Assembly: GCF_000012365.1 (NCBI RefSeq)
Contig: NC_007651.1
Coordinates: 620,001 to 684,000, forward strand
Reading direction: 5' to 3'
Source of the DNA: Burkholderia thailandensis E264
GTDB taxonomy: Bacteria > Pseudomonadota > Gammaproteobacteria > Burkholderiales > Burkholderiaceae
DNA: 64,000 nucleotides
Part shown: in pieces, positions 19,275 through 27,624 of the stretch
Numbering within the stretch: position 1 is the stretch's first letter
How the letters are laid out: each line of letters begins with the position of its first letter
The notes under the pieces: generated by a model
Database searches by the model: none
Told to the model about the DNA's origin: nothing
Seen by the model: the letters and a program-made list of their open reading frames with translations, nothing else
Position numbers and translations under genes: made by a program

Positions 19275-19751
19275 ATGACGAAGCCGCCGAAAATCCCCGA
19301 ATCCGTTCTCGTCGTGATCCATACGCCCGCGCTCGACGTGCTCGTCATCAAGCGCGCCGATCAGCCCGACTTCTGGCAGTCCGTGACCGGTTCGAAAGAC
19401 GCGCTCGACGAGCCGATCGCGCAGGTCGCCGCGCGCGAAGTCGCGGAGGAAACGGGCATCGTCGTCGGCAGCCCGGGCATTCCGCCTGCCGCGCTCGTCG
19501 ACTGGCATCACGCGATCGAGTACGCGATCTATCCGCAGTACCTGCACCGCTACGCGCCCGGCGTCACCCGCAACACCGAGCACTGGTTCAGCCTGGAAGT
19601 GCCGGCGCGCGTCGACGTGACGCTGTCGCCGCGCGAGCACACCGCCTATCAGTGGCTGCCTTACCGCGAAGCGGCCGCGCGCTGCTACTCGCCGTCGAAC
19701 GCCGAGGCGATCCTGCAACTGCCCGAGCGCCTCGCGTCGCGCGCCGCATGA
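19275..19751 (+). CDS. nudB: Dihydroneopterin triphosphate diphosphatase (NudB-type Nudix hydrolase)
   Basis: A 158-residue Nudix hydrolase. The Nudix box runs from GSKDALDE through REVAEETG (about residues 36-62). NudB removes pyrophosphate from 7,8-dihydroneopterin triphosphate in folate synthesis. WQSVTGS, WHHAIEYAIYPQYLHRYAPG and TEHWFSLEVP are close to enterobacterial NudB. Burkholderia often places it directly after aspS as here. Its stop overlaps the ATG of the next gene (ATGA), so translation of the two is coupled. Confidence 0.92.
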   Translation: MTKPPKIPESVLVVIHTPALDVLVIKRADQPDFWQSVTGSKDALDEPIAQVAAREVAEETGIVVGSPGIPPAALVDWHHAIEYAIYPQYLHRYAPGVTRNTEHWFSLEVPARVDVTLSPREHTAYQWLPYREAAARCYSPSNAEAILQLPERLASRAA

Positions 19752-21022
19752 GCGGCAAGGCCCGGCACCGTCTCGCGCAACTGCGGCAGATGTTTCTGCA
19801 GGAGCGCGGGTCCGCGTCGCGGCTCGCGTTCACGTCCGGCAACGCGGTGCGCCTCTGTGACGGCGGCGCGGCGTTTTTTCCCGCGCTGATCGAGCGGATC
19901 GACGCCGCGCGCGAGCGCGTCGCGCTCGAAACCTATATCTTTTGCGACGACGCGGTCGGCCGCGCGGTATCGGACGCGCTCGTCCGCGCGGCCGCGCGCG
20001 GCGTCCACGTGCGCGTCATTACCGACGGGATCGGCACCGAGCGCCTGCTGCTCTTCGGCACATGGCCGGACGCAGGCGTCGAGCACCGGATCTACAACCC
20101 CTATCTGTTCGGCCGCTTCGGCTTCTCGCGCACGCACCGCAAGCTCGCGGTGATCGACGACGCCTACGCGTTCTGCGGCGGCATCAACATCGTCGACGAT
20201 TTCGAGCAGAACGGCGAGCGCCTGCCGTATCCGCGCTGGGATTTCGCGCTCGAGCTGCAAGGGCCCGCCGTTGCCGACGTGCGCGCCGCGTTCGAAGTGC
20301 AATGGCACCGGATCGCGGCCGGCCATAAGCGCTATGCGGAGTATGTGCCGCACGGCGCGGACGGCACGGCGTTCGCCGGGCGCTTTCGCCGCTGGATGCG
20401 CAGCCACCGCTGGGTGAAGGCGGGCGCGCTGCGCGTCGTGACCGAGCCGAGCGTCGCGTTCGTCGCGCGCGACAACGTCGTGAATCGCCGCGCGATCGAG
20501 AAGGCGTATCTCGCGGCGATCGGCCGCGCGCGCCAGTCGATCCTGCTCGCCAACCCGTACTTCATGCCGGGGCGCAAGCTGCGGCGCGCGCTCGCCGGCG
20601 CGGCGCGGCGCGGCGTCGATGTGCGCATACTGCTCGGGCGCAACGAGTTCGCGTCGCTCGATATGGCGGTGCCGTTCCTATATCATGCATTGCTGCGCTC
20701 GGGCGTGCGCGTCGCCGAATACGACAAGACGATACTGCACGGCAAGGTCGCGGTGATCGACGATCACTGGGCGACCGTCGGCTCGTCGAATCTGGATGCG
20801 CTCAGCCTGATGCTGAACAACGAGGCGAACGTCGTGCTCGTGCGCCATCGCGAGGAGACGGCCGCGCTGCGCGACGCGATCGCCGTCGCGTTCGCCGACG
20901 GCCGAGAGATCGACCCCGCGCTCTATGCGGCGCGGCCCGCCGTCGAGCGGTTTCTGAACTGGTTCGCGTACAACGCGTACCGGGGTGCGATGAAGCTGCT
21001 GACGGTCGGCGGATACGACTAA
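19748..21022 (+). CDS. clsB: Cardiolipin synthase ClsB (phospholipase D family)
   Basis: A 424-residue PLD-superfamily enzyme with two HKD motifs: HRKLAVIDD near residue 130 and HGKVAVIDDHWATVGSSNLD near 330. No N-terminal membrane helices are present, which fits ClsB rather than ClsA. It transfers a phosphatidyl group to make cardiolipin at the inner membrane. The ATG at 19748 is chosen because it overlaps the nudB stop as ATGA and because the frame upstream reads through the nudB gene. The C-terminus is basic and aromatic (FLNWFAYNAYRGAMKLL). Confidence 0.9.
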   Translation: MSGKARHRLAQLRQMFLQERGSASRLAFTSGNAVRLCDGGAAFFPALIERIDAARERVALETYIFCDDAVGRAVSDALVRAAARGVHVRVITDGIGTERLLLFGTWPDAGVEHRIYNPYLFGRFGFSRTHRKLAVIDDAYAFCGGINIVDDFEQNGERLPYPRWDFALELQGPAVADVRAAFEVQWHRIAAGHKRYAEYVPHGADGTAFAGRFRRWMRSHRWVKAGALRVVTEPSVAFVARDNVVNRRAIEKAYLAAIGRARQSILLANPYFMPGRKLRRALAGAARRGVDVRILLGRNEFASLDMAVPFLYHALLRSGVRVAEYDKTILHGKVAVIDDHWATVGSSNLDALSLMLNNEANVVLVRHREETAALRDAIAVAFADGREIDPALYAARPAVERFLNWFAYNAYRGAMKLLTVGGYD

Positions 21023-21105
21023 GCATTCGCTTACACATACGGCGCGCCGCGGCCTGCACAGGGCCTCCTCCAGAGGCGCGCGACCCTGCAAAATAGCGGG
21101 GACGG

Positions 21106-21123
21106 TTAGAAACCGATTTCTAA
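21106..21123. promoter_or_regulatory. TetR-type operator upstream of the beta-oxidation operon
   Basis: TTAGAAA and TTTCTAA make a perfect 7+7 palindrome around CCGA. The core GAAA-N4-TTTC resembles the sites of fatty-acid-responsive TetR regulators such as PsrA. It lies 88 bases before the tetR start and 8 bases before the candidate -35 box. Binding by the adjacent TetR protein is an inference. Confidence 0.6.
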
Positions 21124-21131
21124 TAATTTCC

Positions 21132-21160
21132 TTGTTTCGCCGACGGCCGCACTCAATAAT
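21132..21160 (+). promoter_or_regulatory. Sigma-70 promoter for the tetR / beta-oxidation genes
   Basis: TTGTTT (21132-21137) and AATAAT (21155-21160) are separated by 17 bases in an AT-rich patch. Transcription would begin near 21167 and give a leader of about 45 bases. A CGGCCG palindrome pair (21144-21149 and 21165-21170) flanks the -10. Confidence 0.55.
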
Positions 21161-21210
21161 AGTACGGCCGTTCGATTTTATTCGATCACCCTGAACGGTT
21201 ACTAAAAGCT

Positions 21211-21810
21211 ATGCGAAAAGGCGAACAGACGCGTGCCGCGATACTCGAAGCAGCATTGGACCTTGCCAGCCGTGACGGGCTCGAGGGTCTGACGATCGGC
21301 CTATTGGCCGAGCGCATGCAGATGAGCAAGAGCGGCGTGTTCGCGCACTTCGGGTCGCGCGACGATTTGCAGGTCGAAGTCGTGCGAGAGTACCACCATC
21401 GTTTCGAGAACGAGGTGTTCTTTCCGAGCCTGCGCGAGCCGCGCGGTTTGCCGCGCCTGCGGGCGATGCTGGCGCGCTGGATCGAGAAGCGCATCCAGGA
21501 GGTGACGACGGGATGCATCTACATCAGCGGCGCCGTCGAATACGACGATCGCCCGGACAGCGCGGTGCGCGAGCAGTTGATCGCGAGCGTGAAAGCGTGG
21601 CGCGCCGCGCTGCTGCGCGCCATTTCGCAAGCGAAGGAGGAGGGGCATCTGCGCCCGGACACCGATCCGAACCTGATGCTCTTCGAGTTGTACAGCTTCA
21701 CGCTCGGCCTGCACCACGACGCACGCTTCTTGCATCAGCCGGATGCGGTGCGCCTCACGTGGGCCGCGCTTGAAAAGACGATTGTTTCGTACCAGAGCGA
21801 GAGCCGATAG
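21211..21810 (+). CDS. TetR/AcrR family transcriptional regulator of fatty-acid degradation
   Basis: A 199-residue TetR protein. The N-terminal helix-turn-helix (about 20-50) contains LTIGLLAERMQMSKSGVFAHFGSRDDLQ. The C-terminal ligand domain has the CIYISGAVEYDDRPD stretch found in regulators beside acyl-CoA dehydrogenases. It begins 57 bases before the acyl-CoA dehydrogenase gene and points the same way. A palindrome upstream is its likely binding site. Long-chain acyl-CoA or a fatty acid is the expected inducer by analogy with PsrA and FadR of the TetR class. Confidence 0.88.
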   Translation: MRKGEQTRAAILEAALDLASRDGLEGLTIGLLAERMQMSKSGVFAHFGSRDDLQVEVVREYHHRFENEVFFPSLREPRGLPRLRAMLARWIEKRIQEVTTGCIYISGAVEYDDRPDSAVREQLIASVKAWRAALLRAISQAKEEGHLRPDTDPNLMLFELYSFTLGLHHDARFLHQPDAVRLTWAALEKTIVSYQSESR

Positions 21811-21867
21811 CGGCGGCACGACCGCCGTCGGGGAGCTCGAGCCGATTGCCTTATCTTGGAGAGAGTC

Positions 21868-23655
21868 ATGGGACAGTACGCCGCGCCGTTGCGCGACATG
21901 CAATTCGTGTTGCACGAGCTTCTGAACGTCGAAGCCGAGGTCAAGCAGATGCCCAAGCATGCTGATCTCGACGCCGACACGATCAACCAGGTGCTCGAGG
22001 AAGCGGGCAAGTTTTGCTCGGAGGTGCTTTTCCCGCTCAACCAGGTCGGCGACCGCGAGGGCTGCACGTATGTCGGCGACGGCGTCGTGAAGACGCCGAC
22101 GGGCTTCAAGGAAGCGTATCAGCAGTACATCGACGCGGGCTGGCCCGCGCTCGGCTGCGATCCCGATTACGGCGGCCAGGGCCTGCCCGCGTTCGTCAAC
22201 AACGCGCTGTATGAAATGCTGAACTCGGCGAACCAGGCATGGACGATGTATCCGGGCCTGTCGCACGGCGCGTACGAATGCCTGCACGCGCATGGCGCGC
22301 CCGAGCTGCAGAAGCTCTACCTGCCGAAGCTCGTGTCGGGCGAATGGACGGGCACGATGTGCCTGACCGAGCCGCACTGCGGCACCGATCTCGGCATCCT
22401 GCGCACGAAGGCCGAGCCGAACGGCGACGGCTCGTATTCGATCAGCGGCACCAAGATCTTCATCTCGAGCGGCGAACACGACTTCTCGAAGAACATCGTT
22501 CACCTCGTGCTCGCGCGCCTGCCGGACGCGCCGAAGGGCACGAAGGGCATCTCTCTGTTCATCGTGCCGAAGTTCGTCCCGGACGCGTCGGGCGAGCCGG
22601 GCGAGCGCAACGGCGTGAAGTGCGGCTCGATCGAGCACAAGATGGGCATCCACGGCAACGCGACCTGCGTGATGAACCTCGACAATGCGAAGGGCTGGAT
22701 GATCGGCGAGCCGAACAAGGGCCTGAACGCGATGTTCGTGATGATGAACGCCGCGCGTCTCGGCGTCGGCATGCAAGGGCTCGGCCTCACCGAGGTCGCG
22801 TACCAGAACTCGCTCACGTATGCGAAGGAGCGCCTGCAGATGCGCTCGCTGACGGGGCCGAAGGCGCCGGACAAGCCGGCCGATCCGATCATCGTCCACC
22901 CGGACGTGCGCCGCATGCTGCTCACGCAGAAGGCCTACGCGGAAGGCGCGCGCGCGTTCACGTACTGGTCGGCGCTGCAAATCGACAAGGCGCTGTCGCA
23001 CGCGGACGAAGCGGTGCGCAAGGAAGCCGAGGATCTCGTCGCGCTTCTCACGCCGATCATCAAGGCGTTCCTGACCGACAACGCGTTCGAGTGCACGAAC
23101 CACGCGATGCAGATCTACGGCGGTCACGGCTTCATCTCCGAGTGGGGCATGGAGCAGTACGTGCGCGACGCGCGGATCAACATGATCTATGAAGGGACCA
23201 ACTCGGTTCAGGCGCTCGACCTGCTCGGCCGCAAGGTGCTGGGCGACATGGGCGCGAAGCTGAAGAAGTTCGGCAAGATCGTCGCCGAGTTTGCCGAGGC
23301 GGAAGGCGTGAAGCCCGAAATGTCCGAATTCATCACGCCGCTCGCCGACATCGGCGAGAAGGTGCAGAAGCTGACGATGGAAATCGGCATGAAGGCGATG
23401 CAGAACCCGGACGAAGTGGGCGCCGCCGCCGTGCCGTACCTGCGCACCGTCGGTCACCTGGTGTTCTCGTACTTCTGGGCGCGGATGGCGCGCATCGCAC
23501 TCGACAACGAAGCGTCGGGCGATCCTTTCTACAAATCGAAGCTCGCGACCGCGCGCTTCTACTTCGCGCGCCTCTTGCCCGAAACGGCGGCGTCGATCCG
23601 TCTCGCGCGCGCCGGCGCGAAGACGATGATGGAAGTCGACGAAGCGCTGTTCTGA
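21868..23655 (+). CDS. Acyl-CoA dehydrogenase (FadE/DmdC-like, long form)
   Basis: A 595-residue flavoprotein that introduces the trans-2 double bond into acyl-CoA. The catalytic glutamate is near residue 442 in MIYEGTNSVQALDLLGRK. CLTEPHCGTDLG is the FAD-binding core, and an extra C-terminal acyl-CoA dehydrogenase domain accounts for the length over the 380-residue short forms. The closest type is the 3-methylmercaptopropionyl-CoA dehydrogenase-like group, but in this operon the substrate is more likely a medium or long acyl chain. ATG 21868 is preferred to 21856 because GGAGAG precedes it at good spacing. Confidence 0.9.
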   Translation: MGQYAAPLRDMQFVLHELLNVEAEVKQMPKHADLDADTINQVLEEAGKFCSEVLFPLNQVGDREGCTYVGDGVVKTPTGFKEAYQQYIDAGWPALGCDPDYGGQGLPAFVNNALYEMLNSANQAWTMYPGLSHGAYECLHAHGAPELQKLYLPKLVSGEWTGTMCLTEPHCGTDLGILRTKAEPNGDGSYSISGTKIFISSGEHDFSKNIVHLVLARLPDAPKGTKGISLFIVPKFVPDASGEPGERNGVKCGSIEHKMGIHGNATCVMNLDNAKGWMIGEPNKGLNAMFVMMNAARLGVGMQGLGLTEVAYQNSLTYAKERLQMRSLTGPKAPDKPADPIIVHPDVRRMLLTQKAYAEGARAFTYWSALQIDKALSHADEAVRKEAEDLVALLTPIIKAFLTDNAFECTNHAMQIYGGHGFISEWGMEQYVRDARINMIYEGTNSVQALDLLGRKVLGDMGAKLKKFGKIVAEFAEAEGVKPEMSEFITPLADIGEKVQKLTMEIGMKAMQNPDEVGAAAVPYLRTVGHLVFSYFWARMARIALDNEASGDPFYKSKLATARFYFARLLPETAASIRLARAGAKTMMEVDEALF

Positions 23656-23768
23656 CGCGACCGCCGGGCGGCGCGCGACGCACGCCGCCCGAACGACCGA
23701 TTATTCGCACTCACACGCCGTGCGCGCCCTTACGGTCGGCGCCGCGCGGCTCAATCCGGAGGAGTCCC

Positions 23769-26204
23769 GTGAGCAATTTCAACATTCGCAAGGTCGCCGT
23801 GCTGGGCGCCGGCGTGATGGGCGCGCAGATCGCCGCGCATCTCATCAACGCGCGCGTGCCCGTGCTGCTGTTCGATCTGCCCGCCAAGGAAGGCCCGAAG
23901 AACGGCATCGCGCTGAAGGCGATCGAGAACCTGAAAAAGCTGTCGCCCGCGCCGTTCGGCGTGAAGGACGACGCCAAGTATCTCGAAGCCGCGAACTACG
24001 AGGACGACATCGCGAAGCTCGCCGAATGCGACCTCGTGATCGAGGCGATCGCCGAGCGCATGGACTGGAAGCACGATCTGTACAAGAAGGTCGCGCCGCA
24101 CATCGCGCCGAACGCGATTTTCGCGACGAACACGTCGGGCCTGTCGATCACGGCGCTGTCCGAAGGCTTCTCCGACGAGCTGAAGGCGCGCTTCTGCGGC
24201 GTGCACTTCTTCAACCCGCCGCGCTACATGCATCTGGTCGAGCTGATCCCGACCGCGCACACGCAGCCGCAGATCCTCGACCAGCTCGAGACGTTCCTGA
24301 CGAGCGTCGTCGGCAAGGGCGTCGTGCGCGCGAAGGATACGCCGAACTTCATCGCGAACCGCGTCGGCATCTTCTCGATCCTCGCCGTGATCGTCGAAGC
24401 CGAGAAGTTCGGCCTGCGTTTCGACGAAGTCGACGATCTGACGGGCAGCCGTCTCGGGCGCGCGAAATCCGCGACGTTCCGCACGGCGGACGTGGTCGGC
24501 CTCGACACGATGGCGCACGTGATCAAGACGATGCAGGACAACCTCGCCGACGATCCGTTCTTCGCGGTCTACAAGACGCCCGCCGTGCTCGCGAAGCTCG
24601 TCGAGCAGGGCGCGCTCGGCCAGAAGACGGGCGGCGGCTTCTACAAGAAGGAAGGCAAGGCGATCAAGGTGCTCGACGCGAAGACGGGCGCCTATGTCGA
24701 CTCCGGCGCGAAGGCGGACGAAACCGTCGGCCGCATCCTGAAGCGTCCGCTTGCCGAGCGCGTGAAGCTGCTGCGCGAGACGCAGCATCCGCACGCGCAG
24801 TTCCTGTGGTCGGTCTTCCGCGACGTGTTCCACTACATCGCGATCCACCTCGAGTCGATCGCCGACAACGCGCGCGAAGTCGATCTCGCGATCCGCTGGG
24901 GCTTCGGCTGGAGCCAGGGCCCGTTCGAGGACTGGCAGGCGGCAGGCTGGAAGCAGGTTGCCGAGTGGGTGCAGGAAGACATCGCGGCCGGCAAGTCGCT
25001 CGCCACCGTGCCGCTGCCCGCATGGGTGCTCGAAGGCGCCGTTGCCGAGCAGGGCGGCGTGCACGCGGCCGAGGGCTCGTGGTCGCCTGCGGCGAAGCGC
25101 TTCGTGCCGCGCTCCGCGCTGTCCGTCTACGACAAGCAGGTGTTCCGCGCGCCCGTGTTCGGCGAAGCGGGCCGCGACCCGAAGGCGTTCGGCAAGACGC
25201 TGTTCGAGACGGACTCGGTGCGCGCGTGGGTCGACGACCGCGCGGGCGAGGATGACGTCGTGATCGTGTCGTTCAAGTCGAAGATGAACACGATCGGCCC
25301 GGGCGTGATCGACGGCCTCGCGCAGGCGATCGAGCTCGCCGAGAGGGACTACAAGGCGGTCGTGATCTGGCAGCCGAGCTCGCTCAAGCTCGGCAACCCG
25401 GGCGGCCCGTTCTCCGCCGGCGCGAACCTCGAAGAGGCGATGCCCGCGTTCATGATGGGCGGCGCGAAGGGCATCGAGCCGTTCGTGAAGAAGTTCCAGC
25501 AAGGCATGCTGCGCGTGAAGTACGCGAACGTGCCGGTGGTCGCGGCGGTGTCGGGCCTCGCGCTCGGCGGCGGCTGCGAGCTGATGCTGCACAGCGCGAA
25601 GCGCGTCGTGCACGTCGAGAGCTACATCGGCCTCGTCGAGGTCGGCGTCGGCCTCGTGCCGGCGGGCGGCGGCCTGAAGGAAGCGGCGCTGCGCGCGGCG
25701 GAAGCCGCGACGGCGGCGGGCATGACGAGCGAGCTGCTCAAGTTCCTGACCAAGCCGTTCGAGAACGCGGCGATGGCGAAGGTGTCGATGTCCGCGTACG
25801 AAGCGCGCGCGATGGGCTACGTGAAGCCGTCGGACACGATCGTGTTCAACGTGTTCGAACTGCTCGACGTCGCGAAGAAGGAAGCGCGCGGCCTCGCGGC
25901 GGCGGGCTACCGCGCGCCGCTGAAGGCGAAGGAAATCCCGGTGGCCGGCCGCTCCGCGATCGCGACGATCAAGGCCCAGCTCGTCAACATGCGCGACGGC
26001 CGCTTCATCAGCGACCACGACTTCCTGATCGCGAGCCGGATCGCGGAAGCGGTTTGCGGCGGCGACGTCGAGGCCGGCAGCACGGTCGACGAGGAATGGC
26101 TGCTCGCCCTGGAGCGTCGCGCGTTCGTCGACCTGCTCGGCACGCAGAAGACGCAGGAACGGATCATGGGCATGTTGCAGACCGGCAAGCCGGTTCGCAA
26201 CTGA
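23769..26204 (+). CDS. 3-hydroxyacyl-CoA dehydrogenase / enoyl-CoA hydratase (FadN-type)
   Basis: An 811-residue bifunctional beta-oxidation enzyme. The NAD-binding 3-hydroxyacyl-CoA dehydrogenase domain comes first (VLGAGVMGAQIAAHL near residue 10), followed by its C-terminal domain. The enoyl-CoA hydratase/isomerase domain is at the end (about 500-690, with VSGLALGGGCELMLHSAKRV near 590). This order is opposite to E. coli FadB and equals that of Bacillus FadN. A GGAG site precedes the ATG. It acts between the acyl-CoA dehydrogenase and the thiolase encoded on either side. Confidence 0.93.
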   Translation: MSNFNIRKVAVLGAGVMGAQIAAHLINARVPVLLFDLPAKEGPKNGIALKAIENLKKLSPAPFGVKDDAKYLEAANYEDDIAKLAECDLVIEAIAERMDWKHDLYKKVAPHIAPNAIFATNTSGLSITALSEGFSDELKARFCGVHFFNPPRYMHLVELIPTAHTQPQILDQLETFLTSVVGKGVVRAKDTPNFIANRVGIFSILAVIVEAEKFGLRFDEVDDLTGSRLGRAKSATFRTADVVGLDTMAHVIKTMQDNLADDPFFAVYKTPAVLAKLVEQGALGQKTGGGFYKKEGKAIKVLDAKTGAYVDSGAKADETVGRILKRPLAERVKLLRETQHPHAQFLWSVFRDVFHYIAIHLESIADNAREVDLAIRWGFGWSQGPFEDWQAAGWKQVAEWVQEDIAAGKSLATVPLPAWVLEGAVAEQGGVHAAEGSWSPAAKRFVPRSALSVYDKQVFRAPVFGEAGRDPKAFGKTLFETDSVRAWVDDRAGEDDVVIVSFKSKMNTIGPGVIDGLAQAIELAERDYKAVVIWQPSSLKLGNPGGPFSAGANLEEAMPAFMMGGAKGIEPFVKKFQQGMLRVKYANVPVVAAVSGLALGGGCELMLHSAKRVVHVESYIGLVEVGVGLVPAGGGLKEAALRAAEAATAAGMTSELLKFLTKPFENAAMAKVSMSAYEARAMGYVKPSDTIVFNVFELLDVAKKEARGLAAAGYRAPLKAKEIPVAGRSAIATIKAQLVNMRDGRFISDHDFLIASRIAEAVCGGDVEAGSTVDEEWLLALERRAFVDLLGTQKTQERIMGMLQTGKPVRN

Positions 26205-26225
26205 TCGAGCCGAGCGGACAACTTT

Positions 26226-26268
26226 GCATGGGAGCAGAGTCAGCGCCACGGCGCTAACTGCGATCGAC
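26226..26268 (+). repeat. 43-bp hairpin repeat, copy 1 (partly degenerate)
   Basis: This begins GCATGGGAGCAGAGTCAGCG and ends GCTAACTGCGATCGAC. The inner stem AGCGCC/GGCGCT is intact with a two-base loop, while the outer arms no longer pair well. It matches copy 2 over its whole length with scattered changes and lies 52 bases upstream of it. Confidence 0.8.
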
Positions 26269-26277
26269 CGCCCAAGG

Positions 26278-26320
26278 GCATGGGACCAGAGTCAGCGCTG
26301 AGGCGCCAACTCTGGTCGAC
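26278..26320 (+). repeat. 43-bp hairpin repeat, copy 2 (intact) before the thiolase
   Basis: GACCAGAGT (26284-26292) and ACTCTGGTC (26309-26317) form a perfect 9-bp outer stem. A two-base internal loop and a GCGC/GCGC inner stem with a TGAG loop follow. The repeat ends directly at the AGGAG ribosome site (26321-26325) of the thiolase. It could act as an mRNA structure controlling thiolase translation or as a DNA operator. Confidence 0.85.
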
Positions 26321-26331
26321 AGGAGTCTCAA

Positions 26332-27531
26332 ATGAGCAAACAACTGCAAGACGCATACATCGTCGCCGCAAGCCGCACGCCGATCGGCAAGGCGCCCCGC
26401 GGTGCATTCAAGAACACGCGCCCGGACGAACTGCTCGTCCACGCGATCAAGTCGGCGATCGCGCAGGTGCCGGGATTCGACACGAAGCTGATCGAGGATG
26501 CGATCGTCGGCTGCGCGATCCCCGAGGCCGAGCAGGGCCTGAACGTCGCGCGGATGGGCGCGCTGCTCGCCGGCCTGCCGAACACGGTCGGCGGCGTGAC
26601 GGTGAACCGCTTCTGCGCGTCGGGCGTCACCGCGCTTGCGATGGCGGCGGACCGCATCCGCGTCGGCGAATCGGACGCGATCCTCGCGGCCGGCGTCGAA
26701 TCGATGAGCATGGTGCCGATGATGGGCAACAAGCCGTCGATGTCGCCGCACATCTTCGATCGCAGTGAAGATTTCGGCATCGCGTATGGGATGGGCCTCA
26801 CCGCCGAGCGCGTCGCCGAGCAGTGGAAGGTGAGCCGCGAAGACCAGGACGCGTTCTCGGTCGAGTCGCACCGCAAGGCGATCGCCGCGCAGCAGGCGGG
26901 CGAGTTCAACGACGAGATCGCGCCGTACACGCTCGTCGAGCGCTTCCCGAATCTCGCGACGGGCGAAATCGAAACGAGGACGCGCGAGATCGCGCTCGAC
27001 GAAGGCCCGCGCGCGGAGACGTCGCTCGAAGGGCTCGCGAAGCTGAAGACGGTGTTCGCGAACAAGGGTTCGGTGACGGCGGGCAACAGCTCGCAGACGT
27101 CGGACGGCTCGGGCGCGCTGCTCGTCGTGTCGGAGAAGGTGCTCAAGCAATTCAACCTGACCCCGCTCGCGCGCTTCGTCAGTTTCGCCGTGCGCGGCGT
27201 GCCGCCGGAGATCATGGGCATCGGCCCGAAGGAAGCGATTCCGGCTGCGCTGAAGGCGGCGGGCCTCAAGCAGGACGACATCGACTGGATCGAGCTGAAC
27301 GAGGCGTTCGCCGCGCAATCGCTCGCGGTGATCCGCGATCTCGGCCTCGATCCGTCGAAGATCAACCCGCTCGGCGGCGCGATCGCGCTCGGCCACCCGC
27401 TCGGCGCGACGGGCGCGATCCGCGCGGCGACCGTCGTGCACGGCCTGCGCCGCCGCAACCTGAAGTACGGGATGGTGACGATGTGCGTCGGCACCGGCAT
27501 GGGCGCGGCGGGCATCATCGAGCGGCTCTGA
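26332..27531 (+). CDS. Acetyl-CoA C-acyltransferase (thiolase, FadA/FadI type)
   Basis: A 399-residue thiolase that cleaves 3-ketoacyl-CoA in the last step of beta-oxidation. The acyl-accepting cysteine is C95 in NRFCASGVTALA. The second active-site pair is H355 (GHPLGATG) and C385 (MCVGTGMGAAG). The strong AGGAG site at 26321 sets the start. It follows the FadN-type gene after a 127-base spacer that holds two hairpin repeats, and ends at a clear terminator. Confidence 0.93.
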   Translation: MSKQLQDAYIVAASRTPIGKAPRGAFKNTRPDELLVHAIKSAIAQVPGFDTKLIEDAIVGCAIPEAEQGLNVARMGALLAGLPNTVGGVTVNRFCASGVTALAMAADRIRVGESDAILAAGVESMSMVPMMGNKPSMSPHIFDRSEDFGIAYGMGLTAERVAEQWKVSREDQDAFSVESHRKAIAAQQAGEFNDEIAPYTLVERFPNLATGEIETRTREIALDEGPRAETSLEGLAKLKTVFANKGSVTAGNSSQTSDGSGALLVVSEKVLKQFNLTPLARFVSFAVRGVPPEIMGIGPKEAIPAALKAAGLKQDDIDWIELNEAFAAQSLAVIRDLGLDPSKINPLGGAIALGHPLGATGAIRAATVVHGLRRRNLKYGMVTMCVGTGMGAAGIIERL

Positions 27532-27553
27532 TCGGAGCGCGCGACGCATGACG

Positions 27554-27591
27554 ACGGTGCGCGGGCGGCGAGCTCGCGCACCGTTTTTTTT
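27554..27591 (+). terminator. Rho-independent terminator after the thiolase gene
   Basis: ACGGTGCGCG (27554-27563) and CGCGCACCGT (27575-27584) form a perfect 10-bp stem with an 11-base loop. Eight T follow. It lies only about 34 bases before the enoyl-CoA hydratase start, so that gene depends on read-through or its own promoter. Confidence 0.9.
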
Positions 27592-27624
27592 GATCGAGTG
27601 AAAACAGCCATGGAGACGGCTCAA

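Noticed and set aside
21301..23457. A 718-codon minus-strand frame opposite tetR and the acyl-CoA dehydrogenase
   Set aside because: Composition is arginine- and histidine-rich without motifs, and it spans the gap between two recognised plus-strand genes.
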